Origin: Candidatus Saccharimonadota bacterium
Lineage (GTDB): Bacteria; Patescibacteriota; Saccharimonadia; Saccharimonadales; Saccharimonadaceae
DNA: 64,000 nt
Assembly (NCBI GenBank): GCA_003979185.1
Contig: RYWJ01000002.1
Span: 35,052-99,051 of the forward strand
Direction: 5' to 3'
Shown piece after piece: positions 8,336 through 17,152 of the stretch. A program made the position numbers and the translations under genes. Each line of letters starts with the position of its first letter. Positions within the stretch are counted from its first letter, which is position 1. The notes under the pieces were generated by a model. The model saw only the letters and a list, made by a program, of their open reading frames with translations, was not told the DNA's origin and searched no databases.

Positions 8336-10384
8336 ATGTTTGCTAAACTTGCTATTAAAAACATTAAACGTAGTATTAAAGACTATGCAATTTACTTTTT
8401 TACACTAGTTTTGGGTGTAGCGATCTTTTATATTTTTAATTCTATCGGCAGTCAAACCATTATGCTGGATGTCAATGATCGTGTTCGTGATATGCTGGAG
8501 TTAATTAATGTAATTATGGGCGCGGTAAGTGTCTTAGTTTCATTTATTTTGGGTGCATTGATTATCTATGCTTCAAGATTTTTAATTAAACGGCGTAGTA
8601 AGGAATTTGGTATTTATCTGACGTTGGGAATGAGTAAACGTAAGATTTCGCTGATTCTGTTGTTGGAAACTTTCTTCATCGGCCTTTTGTCGCTGGGTGT
8701 GGGGCTTCTGATAGGAATATTAGTTTCGCAATTTATTAGTGTACTAGTAGCGAATATGTTTGAGGCGAATTTGACGGAATTTCAGTTTGTCTTTTCGCTA
8801 TCGGCATTAGTAAAAACACTCATCTACTTTGGTGTGATTTATCTCATTGTTATGATCTTTAATACGATTAATATTAGTCGACAAAGATTAATTACGCTTC
8901 TATCGAACAGCCGTCGTAGTGAAAAGATTAAATTAAAGAACCTATGGGTTTGTACGCTCGTGTTCATTGTGGCAGCGGTCCTACTAGGAATAGCCTACTA
9001 CCTTGTAACGGCCGGAATTGGTTTCGTGGATGAAGTTTCTGATTTGTTGATTCCAATTATTATGGGCGTAGTGGCAACTTTTCTTCTATTCTGGTCATTG
9101 TCGGGATTGCTGCTCCGCATTTTTATGAGCTTTAAAGGTGTGTATTACAAAAATTTGAATTCTTTTATACTTCGCCAGTTTAGCAGTAAGATTAATACGA
9201 CGGTGATGTCGATGGGTATGATTTGTTTAATGCTCTTTGTCACCGTCTGCGTGTTGGGATCTGCGTTGTCAATTAATGGCACTTTGCATGAGTCAATTGA
9301 TAAATCTTTACCTGTTGATGTGCAGATTGAAAGTGTGGGGCGAGATCCGATCAGTATAGAGGAAATATACGATCGTGAAGATATCAATATCAATGAGCTT
9401 TTAAAAGATATTGTTACTTATCGTACCTATATATTAGAAGATTTTTCTGTCAAAGATAGCTTGGCGGATATTATGGATTCGATTGGTAAATATGGAGAAG
9501 TGCAGTATACTTTAAATTCATCTGAACGCTTTATGCATGTCAGTGACTATAATCGTGTTGCTTCACTGTTTGAGCTACCAGCACTGGAGCTGAATCAGGG
9601 TGAGTATGCAGTTTTGGCTGATTACAATCTAATGGTAGAAGTGCGCAACGCAGCGTTAAAGCAGGGTGCTAAAATTAACTTGCTAGGCAATGTTTTGAAG
9701 CCAAAATATGATGAGTGTATCTTTGGTACTATTGAGCTTGCTATGTCAAAGCTTAATACGGGACTTATTATTGTGCCTGATAGTATTCAACTTAAAGATA
9801 CTAAATCATATGTCAGGGAATATATGCTTGCTAACTACGTAAACCCCGATGACGCAGATGAAGTGGAACAGCAGATATATAGCATTAGTAACCGCTTCTT
9901 TAGGGAACATCCAGACCAGGAGGGCGCGGACGAAGAAGAAATGTATTATTACAATGTTACATCACGACAAGAGATAGTTGACAACAACGTTGGTACTTCA
10001 GCTATGGTAACTTTTGTGGGGCTATACTTAGGTATCATTTTCCTAATTTCCAGTGCCGCAGTGTTAGCACTAAAAGAACTCTCGGAAAGCAGTGATAATC
10101 GTGAGAAGTATACGGTCCTGCGTAAAATCGGCACAAGTGAACATACACTTAATAAAGCACTATTTTGGCAGATTTTCATCTTTTTCATCTTCCCATTGTT
10201 GATTGCAATATTGCATTCGGTCTTTGGCTTAATGTTCTGTGACTTCTTGCTTTCGTCACTAGGTGGTATTAGTATTGCGCATTCAGTACCTTGGGTAGTG
10301 GCGCTATTGCTAGTAATCTACGGTGGATATTTCCTGATCACCTATGCATGCAGCAGAAACATTATTCGTGAGCATCGCGCCTAG
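8336..10384 (+). CDS. ABC transporter permease, BceB-like (FtsX domains)
   Basis: Membrane subunit of the Bce-like transporter. I count ten hydrophobic helices arranged 1 + 3 + 3 + 3, with a large extracytoplasmic domain of about 200 residues (roughly 310-530) between helices 7 and 8. This is the hallmark of BceB permeases and the part that contacts peptide or the cognate kinase. The ATG at 8336 is preferred over an in-frame GTG at 8321 because it has GAGGTG at proper spacing and begins with the usual MFAKLAIKNIKRS. A terminator follows at 10396. Length 682 aa is normal for the family. Confidence 0.9.
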   Translation: MFAKLAIKNIKRSIKDYAIYFFTLVLGVAIFYIFNSIGSQTIMLDVNDRVRDMLELINVIMGAVSVLVSFILGALIIYASRFLIKRRSKEFGIYLTLGMSKRKISLILLLETFFIGLLSLGVGLLIGILVSQFISVLVANMFEANLTEFQFVFSLSALVKTLIYFGVIYLIVMIFNTINISRQRLITLLSNSRRSEKIKLKNLWVCTLVFIVAAVLLGIAYYLVTAGIGFVDEVSDLLIPIIMGVVATFLLFWSLSGLLLRIFMSFKGVYYKNLNSFILRQFSSKINTTVMSMGMICLMLFVTVCVLGSALSINGTLHESIDKSLPVDVQIESVGRDPISIEEIYDREDININELLKDIVTYRTYILEDFSVKDSLADIMDSIGKYGEVQYTLNSSERFMHVSDYNRVASLFELPALELNQGEYAVLADYNLMVEVRNAALKQGAKINLLGNVLKPKYDECIFGTIELAMSKLNTGLIIVPDSIQLKDTKSYVREYMLANYVNPDDADEVEQQIYSISNRFFREHPDQEGADEEEMYYYNVTSRQEIVDNNVGTSAMVTFVGLYLGIIFLISSAAVLALKELSESSDNREKYTVLRKIGTSEHTLNKALFWQIFIFFIFPLLIAILHSVFGLMFCDFLLSSLGGISIAHSVPWVVALLLVIYGGYFLITYACSRNIIREHRA

Positions 10385-10395
10385 GTTTTAATCTT

Positions 10396-10433
10396 AAAGA
10401 TCGTACTTGCTCGTTCCTAAGTACGATCTTTTT
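10396..10433 (+). terminator. Rho-independent terminator after the Bce-like operon
   Basis: A 13-bp stem AAAGATCGTACTT / AAGTACGATCTTT with a 10-nt loop and trailing T residues, 11 nt after the permease stop. Confidence 0.92.
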
Positions 10434-10468
10434 ACTGGTTTAGCATAAGTTGTGATATAATGGAAGCT

Positions 10469-11662
10469 ATGGAACTTCTAATAGTCGGGCTACTTGCGGT
10501 TATTATCGGATTATTAATTTTTATGTTGATACGCAGGGCGCAGCCGCCGGTAGTGGACACTTCTAAGCTGGAGGAGAGGTTGATTCGGGTTGAGAGCGAA
10601 TTGGACAAGATTGCTCCAAAAATCGAAGGCGAATTTCGTGAGAATCGTAAAGAAATTACTGAAAACTTACAAGGGAATCGCCGAGAGATCTCTGACAATC
10701 TACAATTAATTCAGAAGACTGTAGATACACGTGTTAAGAGTCTGCAAGATGACAATGCTAAGAAACTTGAGGAGATGCGGATGACGGTAGACGAGAAGCT
10801 GCAAAAATCCGTTGAACATCGCTTTAATGAGAGCTTTAAGCAAATTTCGGGGCAGCTTACGCAGGTCTATCAGGGTCTAGGAGAAATGAAGACTTTAGCA
10901 AACGGAGTTGGTGATTTGAAGAAGGTCATGGAGGGCGTCAAGACACGGGGTATCTATGGGGAAGTCCAACTTGGTAATATTATCTCAGACTGTATGCCTA
11001 AAGAGCAGTACGAAGAAAACATTGTCACCAAAAAGGGCAGTAATGATCGCGTGGAGTTTGCAATAAAAATGCCAGGCAAAGATGACTTTACGGTCTATTT
11101 GCCAATCGATTCGAAATTTCCAGTGGAAAATTATGGGCGGTTGCTGGAAGCTTATGATAACGGTAACAAAACTGAGATTGAAGCTTTTCGTAAAGCGCTG
11201 TCAACTGATGTTAAGGAACAAGCGAAAAAGATTTCTACGAAATATCTTGATCCGCCAGCGACGACAGACTTTGGTGTCATGTTTGTACCAACTGAAAGTT
11301 TATATGCGGAGATCCTAAGGATTCCTGGACTATCTGATGAGATTCGCCAGAAGTTAAATGTAACAATTGCATCACCATCAACGTTGCCGGTAATCTTGTC
11401 AGGTCTTACTATGGGTTTTCGTAGTGTGGCGATCGAGAAGCGTTCCGCAGAAGTATGGCAAACGCTCGGTGCGGTAAAGACACAGTTTGGTAAGTTTGGT
11501 GACTTGCTTGCGCAAACAAAAAAGAAGCTTGAGGAAACTGCTAATAAGATTGGTAATGCAGAGGTTACTTCACGACAGATTGAGCGTAAATTAAAGTCAG
11601 TTGAAAGTTTGCCGGAGAACGAAAGTGTCAAAATGATTGGTAACTTGGAGATGGAAGCTTAA
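10469..11662 (+). CDS. rmuC: DNA recombination protein RmuC
   Basis: RmuC-family protein with one N-terminal membrane helix (LLIVGLLAVIIGLLIFMLI), a coiled-coil segment (about 30-130), and the conserved C-terminal nuclease-like domain with GVKTRGIYGEVQLGNI, LPIDSKFPVENY and SPSTLPVILSGLTMGFR. It is implicated in limiting DNA inversions or rearrangements. ATG at 10469 is chosen because the upstream in-frame ATG at 10460 overlaps the -10 box TATAAT (10456-10461); with a 7-nt gap from the -10 to the ATG, the mRNA is predicted to be leaderless. The protein is 397 aa, near family length. The next gene starts immediately after its stop. Confidence 0.93.
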   Translation: MELLIVGLLAVIIGLLIFMLIRRAQPPVVDTSKLEERLIRVESELDKIAPKIEGEFRENRKEITENLQGNRREISDNLQLIQKTVDTRVKSLQDDNAKKLEEMRMTVDEKLQKSVEHRFNESFKQISGQLTQVYQGLGEMKTLANGVGDLKKVMEGVKTRGIYGEVQLGNIISDCMPKEQYEENIVTKKGSNDRVEFAIKMPGKDDFTVYLPIDSKFPVENYGRLLEAYDNGNKTEIEAFRKALSTDVKEQAKKISTKYLDPPATTDFGVMFVPTESLYAEILRIPGLSDEIRQKLNVTIASPSTLPVILSGLTMGFRSVAIEKRSAEVWQTLGAVKTQFGKFGDLLAQTKKKLEETANKIGNAEVTSRQIERKLKSVESLPENESVKMIGNLEMEA

Positions 11663-12463
11663 ATGCATACGATCAAAGGCTATAAGGATGAATGGCGTAT
11701 TCAAGAATATGTTTTGATTACATTTTTTATTTCCTGGTTAAGCTGGGGAATATTGATTCTATTAACTAATCTTAAGGCTATTACTTTTAATCATCCGCTT
11801 GGCATGATTTTGTTCGGTGTGGGGGGATTTGGCCCAACAATCGCTGCGATTATGTGCTTGGAGGGAAGGCTCAGTATGAAGAAGATTCAGAATTTTATCT
11901 TTGAGCATAAGAAGAAGACCATTTGGTGTTTATTACTACTCGCTGTGATGCTTATTATGACTGTCTGGCTTGCTTCAACTGGAACCAATGCTGATATGCC
12001 TTGGTATTCGTTGCCAATCATATTTATGGTTTGCGTATTTTTTGGGGGCGGTAACGAAGAATTAGGGTGGCGTGGTACGATGCAACCTTTACTTGAAAAA
12101 GTAATGCAAGGTAGAGTTAAAAATAGGTTTTGGAGTTATATATTAACTACACTCATCGTTGGTGTAGTCTGGGCGATATGGCATCTTCCATTATGGTTTG
12201 TGGTTGGAAGCAATCAGCAAACAATGGATCTTGGTAGATTTGTTTTTGAAGTTATTGTGATGAGTTTTTGGTTGGCGTTTGTTTACGGTCGTACCAGATC
12301 AGTGTTCTATTGCATGTTGCTACATGGATTAGTGAACACCTTGATGGCCTTCTTCATACTTCAGACTGGCTGGGTCTATTACTTAGGGTATGCGGTGATT
12401 ACTGCCGTAGCTATCTTCTTGAGCGTGAAGAAACCACAGGGAAAAATTTATGAAAATAGTTAG
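11663..12463 (+). CDS. CPBP-family intramembrane protease
   Basis: Multi-helix membrane protein of the CPBP (CAAX protease / bacteriocin-processing, Abi) family. Motif 1 EExxxR is present as NEELGWRG (about residue 135), and motif 2 His as WAIWHLPL (about 175), with a third conserved region near FYCMLLHGLVNT. These residues form the active site of glutamyl intramembrane proteases such as Rce1. The substrate is unknown. It directly abuts rmuC and overlaps the next gene by 14 nt, so it is in an operon. A second CPBP protein is encoded at 28057. Confidence 0.88.
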   Translation: MHTIKGYKDEWRIQEYVLITFFISWLSWGILILLTNLKAITFNHPLGMILFGVGGFGPTIAAIMCLEGRLSMKKIQNFIFEHKKKTIWCLLLLAVMLIMTVWLASTGTNADMPWYSLPIIFMVCVFFGGGNEELGWRGTMQPLLEKVMQGRVKNRFWSYILTTLIVGVVWAIWHLPLWFVVGSNQQTMDLGRFVFEVIVMSFWLAFVYGRTRSVFYCMLLHGLVNTLMAFFILQTGWVYYLGYAVITAVAIFLSVKKPQGKIYENS

Positions 12464-13181
12464 TGGGATTTCAGTTTGGTTATTGATTTTTCTAACATAT
12501 TCGTTTATAGGCTGGTTTTTTGAGGTTACAGCGTCTTTGGTTTTAGCAAAGAAGTGGAGCAATCGTGGCTTTTTGATTGGACCACTTTGTCCAATTTACG
12601 GTTTCGGCGCAATGATTTTAACTATGTTACTCCGTCGTGCCGATAACTTAGTCGAAGTTTTTTTAGTTTCAGTTCTGGCAAGTGCCGTTTTGGAATATAT
12701 GACGAGCTTTGTGATGGAAAAACTCTTTCGAGTACGTTGGTGGGACTATAGTGAGAAGCCCTTTAATCTTCATGGGCGTATCTCCTTAGAGAATTTGTTT
12801 TATTTTGGCATCATGGGGGTATTAGTTGTATATTGTATTAACCCTATACTGACAACTATCTACGGTAGTATACCTGAACATCTAGTAATTATTTTGGCGA
12901 GTGCCATGCTAGTTCTTGTGCTCATTGATCTTGCAATTTCTCTTTGGTTAATTATCGGTTGTCGCGTAACGGTTGGTACCATTCAAGTTGACGCGACTGA
13001 CGAGATTACGGAGAATATTCATAAGCTATTGATGGAGAAAGGTCGCTTAAATCGACGTCTAGCAAAAGCGTTTCCAAACATGAAACCAAAGAAAAAGGCA
13101 GTAAGCAAGAGCAAGAAAACTGTCAATAAAACTTCTAATACCAAAAAGTCTACTAGCTCAACTCAAAAGAGTAAGATATAA
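12450..13181 (+). CDS. PF06541-type membrane protein (putative ABC-transporter type IV)
   Basis: Integral membrane protein of the PF06541/DUF1113 type. The N-terminal FIGWFFEV and NRGFLIGPLCPIYGFGA blocks, then WWDYSEKPFNLHGRISLENL, are the family signature. Five or six hydrophobic helices are followed by a basic tail (last 35 residues rich in Lys, Ser and Thr). Function is not established for the family. It overlaps the CPBP gene by 14 nt. A second member is encoded on the other strand at 49075 next to a glycosyltransferase, suggesting a repeated envelope role, which is inference. Confidence 0.75.
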   Translation: MKIVSGISVWLLIFLTYSFIGWFFEVTASLVLAKKWSNRGFLIGPLCPIYGFGAMILTMLLRRADNLVEVFLVSVLASAVLEYMTSFVMEKLFRVRWWDYSEKPFNLHGRISLENLFYFGIMGVLVVYCINPILTTIYGSIPEHLVIILASAMLVLVLIDLAISLWLIIGCRVTVGTIQVDATDEITENIHKLLMEKGRLNRRLAKAFPNMKPKKKAVSKSKKTVNKTSNTKKSTSSTQKSKI

Positions 13182-13190
13182 TATAGTATT

Positions 13191-14189
13191 ATGTACAAAA
13201 GTTTTGCTGAATTCATTAAGGACAAGAAAAGACTCTGTATCATTCAGGCAGAGAATCCCGATGGCGACTCTTTAGGATCGGCGATTGCACTGGACTATAT
13301 CCTCGCGGAAACAGAAAACTATTTGTACTGTCCAGTAGATATACCAAAGTACTTACGATATTTTGAAGATTGGTCGCGAGTAGAAAACGAGTTTGATTGG
13401 AAAGCTGATGGTTATATTATTGTGGATACCGCTTCTAGCATCTTAATCTCTAAATTATTGGAGGATCCAGCGATTAAGAACCTACTCTTTACTAAACCAG
13501 TTTTCGTAATTGATCATCATGAAACAGAAGATGATCTAGAATTTCCTCATGAAGTGATTATTGAGCCTCTTCCCGCCTGCGCTGATTTGATTTTTAAGAT
13601 TGCTGAGGACAATAGATTGTCAGTTAATAAAGAAGCGGCTTGTGCTTTATACTCGGCAATTTCTTCGGATACTTTAGGTCTAGTAAGCGCATCGGTAACT
13701 GCGGATACTATGAGGACGATGGCTAAGCTGATTGACCTCGGAGCGAATCCGGCCGAGTTGGACGAGCAGCGACGCGAGTTCATGAAGAAATCGCAACGGA
13801 TTCTTGATTACAAAGCGGATTTGATTAAGCGAGTTGATTATTCTTTAGATGGAATGTTGGCGACAATCCATATTCCATTTGAGGAGATTCAGAAATATTC
13901 TGATGAATATAATCCAAATGTTTTGATTTTGGAAGAGCTACGCTTGGTGGAAGGAGTTTTGGTTGCTATAGCTATAAAAACTTATCCAGATGGAAAAGTA
14001 ACTGGCAAGATTCGTGCCAGCAAACCAGTAGCAGAACAAATCGCTGGATATTTTGGTGGCGGCGGTCATCCGTATGCGGCGGGCTTCCGCACTTATGATA
14101 CTAGCTATGAAGATGTGCTCAGCGATGTGATAAAGATTTTGCCAGGTTTATTAAAAGAGTGCGAGAATAATGCCCAGGATAATTTATAA
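13191..14189 (+). CDS. DHH/DHHA1 phosphoesterase, NrnA-like
   Basis: Probable nanoRNase / 3'-phosphoadenosine phosphatase or cyclic-dinucleotide phosphodiesterase of the DHH superfamily. The metal-binding motifs are PDGDSLGSA, VDTAS, VIDHHET (the DHH motif) and the GGGGHPYAAGF of DHHA1 near the C-terminus, all intact. Length 332 aa is typical of NrnA. A -10 box TATAAT (13177-13182), overlapping the preceding stop codon, ends 8 nt before the ATG, so a leaderless transcript is predicted even though the gene sits close behind an operon. Substrate (oligoRNA versus c-di-AMP product pApA) cannot be decided here. Confidence 0.88.
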   Translation: MYKSFAEFIKDKKRLCIIQAENPDGDSLGSAIALDYILAETENYLYCPVDIPKYLRYFEDWSRVENEFDWKADGYIIVDTASSILISKLLEDPAIKNLLFTKPVFVIDHHETEDDLEFPHEVIIEPLPACADLIFKIAEDNRLSVNKEAACALYSAISSDTLGLVSASVTADTMRTMAKLIDLGANPAELDEQRREFMKKSQRILDYKADLIKRVDYSLDGMLATIHIPFEEIQKYSDEYNPNVLILEELRLVEGVLVAIAIKTYPDGKVTGKIRASKPVAEQIAGYFGGGGHPYAAGFRTYDTSYEDVLSDVIKILPGLLKECENNAQDNL

Positions 14190-15030
14190 TGCAGCTACTT
14201 GGATTTGGTATCGTCTTTTACGAATGCCTGTTCGCCTAAAGTCGATTTATGACAACCAGGTGCGGCGACCTAAGTTGCTGGTCGTGTTTTTGCATGGTAT
14301 TAGTGCAACTTCAGCGACTTGGAGAACGACTTTTGACGAACTTAATCGTAATCCTGAGCTTGCCGATGTACGTTTGGTGACCTTTGATTTATTGGGGTTT
14401 GGCAAATCGTTGAAAGCCAGCTGGCTAGACTATGATGAGCTAGATTATAATAGAGCTTTGGACTCATCGTTGAGAAAGTTACGAGTAGATTGTCCGGTAG
14501 TGTTGATTGGGCATTCTATGGGTTCGTTAATAGCGGCTGACTATGCAGTAGGTTATGCTAAAACGATAGATTTAGTAAAACTCATTTTGGTATCGCCACC
14601 ATTATTGATGTCTAGCGAGTTGGCTAAATTACCAGATAGATTATACACTAAGTCCTATGCCTCTTTACACAAGTTTGCAAATGAGGAACCAGCAGCAGAT
14701 GTGATTGCAAAAATAGTTCAAAGATTTAGCAGCTTTCGTGGTAAATATATCAAAACTGTTGCCTTTGAAAAATCTATGAATAATATTATCCTCAACTCAA
14801 AAAACTATCAAACTTTCACGAGATTACGGGTTCCTACAGTGATTATTCATGGACATTTCGATCCATTAGTAATGAAATCCAATTTGAAGAGGGCGGCACT
14901 GCATAATTCTACATATGTGAAGTATATTAGTGTTATGGGGCATCATGATATATCTATCGGAAAACGTGCTAAAATATTAAAAGAGGTTAAACAAACTATA
15001 AAAGAAGAGAGTCGCCATGAAGTTATATAA
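14170..15030 (+). CDS. Alpha/beta hydrolase
   Basis: Alpha/beta-hydrolase fold enzyme. The oxyanion-hole segment FLHGISATSATW, the nucleophile elbow GHSMG (Ser at about 120), the acid in HGHFDPLV and the catalytic His in MGHHDISIG are visible in order. There is no signal peptide, so it is probably cytoplasmic. It overlaps the phosphoesterase gene by 20 nt and cysS by 14 nt, so the three are translated from one message. Substrate unknown; esterase or lipase are possible. Confidence 0.85.
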   Translation: MPRIIYNAATWIWYRLLRMPVRLKSIYDNQVRRPKLLVVFLHGISATSATWRTTFDELNRNPELADVRLVTFDLLGFGKSLKASWLDYDELDYNRALDSSLRKLRVDCPVVLIGHSMGSLIAADYAVGYAKTIDLVKLILVSPPLLMSSELAKLPDRLYTKSYASLHKFANEEPAADVIAKIVQRFSSFRGKYIKTVAFEKSMNNIILNSKNYQTFTRLRVPTVIIHGHFDPLVMKSNLKRAALHNSTYVKYISVMGHHDISIGKRAKILKEVKQTIKEESRHEVI

Positions 15031-16369
15031 TACACTATCTCACAAAGTAGAAGCTTTTAATCCGTTTAATCCAGACCAGGTTAAAATCTATACATGTGGA
15101 CCTACTGTTTATAGCCAGCCACATATTGGCAACTTCGCAGCTTATGTATATTGGGATTTACTAGTACGTACTCTCTTGGCAAATAATTATGGTGTGAGAC
15201 GGGTTTTAAATTTGACTGATGTAGGACATTTAACTTCTGATAGGGACGACGGTGAGGATAAATTAGAGAAAGGTGCGCGGCAACTTGGAGAAACTGTTTG
15301 GGTTGTTGCAGAAAGATACATTGGTGAATTCCGTCGTGACTATGAAAGACTAGATTTAGTCCAGCCAGATGTATGGGCAAGGGCGACCGATTACATCGCT
15401 GAAGATGAGGCCATAGTTGATAGATTGTCTGATAAGGGCTATACTTATGAAACTAGCGATGGAGTTTATTTTGATACAAGTAAGTTTGCAAAATATGCGG
15501 ACTTTGCTAGATTGGATTTGTCTAGCATTAAGGCTGGTGCAAGGGTTGAGTTTTCTCAGGAAAAGAAACACCCATCAGACTTTGCAGTTTGGAAATTTAT
15601 TCAGCCTAATGAGCAGCATGCAATGCGATGGGAATATCTTGGGCGATCAGGTTATCCGGGGTGGCATCTAGAGTGCTCCACAATCATACACAATGAGTTG
15701 GGAGAAACTATTGATATCCATACAGGTGGGATAGATCATATACCAGTTCACCATACCAATGAGATTGCGCAGAGCGAAGCCGCGTTTGATAAGAAACTTT
15801 CTAAATATTGGTTACACTGTAACTTCCTCACTATTGATAAGCAGAAGATTTCTAAGTCACTGGGGAATATCTGGACTTTAGAAGATCTGGAGCAAAAAGG
15901 CTATTCACCTCTAGATTTTAAAATGTGGGTTTTACAAGGACATTATCGTTCAGAACGTGATTTTAACTTTGAGAATCTAGATTCAGCGCGTATCCGCAGG
16001 TTGAATTGGCGGAATCGTATTGCTGAGTGCTATCAAAACCCAACTGGTGAATCTAAACTTACAGAGCTTACGGAAATTCTGAGTGCAGTGAGTGATGATC
16101 TTAATTCTCCGCGTGCTTTTGCTTTAATTGATGAGGTTCAGAATGAGAGCATAGAATTTTGGCGAATCATTGATTCATATTTTGGCCTAGGTTTAATCAA
16201 TAGTGCGCCGAATATTACCGATGAGATCAAAGCTTTATTATCCCAGCGTGAGGACGCGAGAGTGGCAAAAAATTTCCAGTTAGCAGATGATATTAGAGAA
16301 GAGCTACAGAAACACAATATAACGACAAAAGATACCATAAGCGGCCAAGTTTGGCAGTATATAAAGTAG
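15017..16369 (+). CDS. cysS: Cysteinyl-tRNA synthetase
   Basis: Class I synthetase charging tRNA(Cys). The HIGH-type motif appears as TCGPTVYSQPHIGN, and KMSKS as QKISKSLGN. The zinc ligands are visible as the early Cys in TCGPT, Cys in HLECSTI, and His/Glu in HHTNEIAQSEA. The anticodon-binding C-terminal helical bundle is complete. Length 450 aa is normal. It overlaps the preceding hydrolase gene by 14 nt, with AGAGAG as a weak Shine-Dalgarno. Confidence 0.97.
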   Translation: MKLYNTLSHKVEAFNPFNPDQVKIYTCGPTVYSQPHIGNFAAYVYWDLLVRTLLANNYGVRRVLNLTDVGHLTSDRDDGEDKLEKGARQLGETVWVVAERYIGEFRRDYERLDLVQPDVWARATDYIAEDEAIVDRLSDKGYTYETSDGVYFDTSKFAKYADFARLDLSSIKAGARVEFSQEKKHPSDFAVWKFIQPNEQHAMRWEYLGRSGYPGWHLECSTIIHNELGETIDIHTGGIDHIPVHHTNEIAQSEAAFDKKLSKYWLHCNFLTIDKQKISKSLGNIWTLEDLEQKGYSPLDFKMWVLQGHYRSERDFNFENLDSARIRRLNWRNRIAECYQNPTGESKLTELTEILSAVSDDLNSPRAFALIDEVQNESIEFWRIIDSYFGLGLINSAPNITDEIKALLSQREDARVAKNFQLADDIREELQKHNITTKDTISGQVWQYIK

Positions 16370-16407
16370 TTTATTCGGTTTTAGGGAAGGCGTGGTAAAA
16401 TAGAAAG

Positions 16408-17151
16408 ATGAATAAAGTAATCGAAGTAAAAAACTTGGTAAAAGTTTATGGCAAACGATCGACAGCTTTTGAAGCATTGAAGGGGATCAACTTAGACATC
16501 TTTGATGGCGAGTCTGTCGCAATTGTTGGTAAGTCTGGTTCTGGTAAATCAACACTTATGCACTTGTTGGCGTTATTAGATAAACCAACTAGTGGTACCA
16601 TTAAGGTTGATGGGATTGATTCGACCAAGCTTAGTAATCGTGAGCTAAATAAATTGCGCAATCGTACTTTTGGTTTCGTTTTTCAACAATTCTTTATGAA
16701 TCCAAATGACACAGTGCTAGAAAACGTGGTCTTACCGCTGAAAATTGCTGGTATAGGTGGGCGAGAACGGCGTAATTTAGCTAGCAAAGCTTTAGAAACG
16801 GTCGGCTTGGAAGAGCGCATTAAATTCAAAGCAACTGATTTGTCTGGTGGTCAAAAACAGCGCGTTTGTATCGCCCGAGCAATCGTGAATGATCCGAAGA
16901 TTCTCTTCGCAGACGAGCCGACTGGTAATCTAGATTCTGCGACTGGTGATAAGGTAATTAAATTGCTTTTCGATTTAAATAAGGAGAAAGGTGTCACGCT
17001 CATTATGGTGACTCATGATGAGGATTTAGCACGCCTTTGTGATCGTCAGATTCGGATTATGGATGGGAAGATAGTCGAGGGACTACCTGACGATCCGAAA
17101 GGTGAGTGGGTTGACGGTAAATGGAAAATGAAAGTGACGATTGGAGCATAG
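16408..17151 (+). CDS. ABC transporter ATPase, MacB/LolD-like
   Basis: ATP-binding subunit of a MacB/LolD-type (type VII) mechanotransmission transporter. Walker A GKSGSGKST, the Q-loop FQQFFMNPNDTV, signature LSGGQKQRV, Walker B ILFADEPTGNLD and H-loop VTHDEDL are intact. The -10 box TAAAAT (16396-16401) ends 6 nt before the ATG, predicting a leaderless mRNA. The cognate permease starts 1 nt after its stop. Possible roles are export of peptides, lipoproteins or toxic compounds. Confidence 0.9.
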   Translation: MNKVIEVKNLVKVYGKRSTAFEALKGINLDIFDGESVAIVGKSGSGKSTLMHLLALLDKPTSGTIKVDGIDSTKLSNRELNKLRNRTFGFVFQQFFMNPNDTVLENVVLPLKIAGIGGRERRNLASKALETVGLEERIKFKATDLSGGQKQRVCIARAIVNDPKILFADEPTGNLDSATGDKVIKLLFDLNKEKGVTLIMVTHDEDLARLCDRQIRIMDGKIVEGLPDDPKGEWVDGKWKMKVTIGA

Positions 17152-17152
17152 G

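Noticed and set aside
8143..8346. 67-codon plus-strand frame between the Bce-like ATPase and permease genes
   Set aside because: It overlaps both genes, is AT-driven and Lys/Gln/Phe-rich without pattern, and its start lacks a convincing ribosome site.
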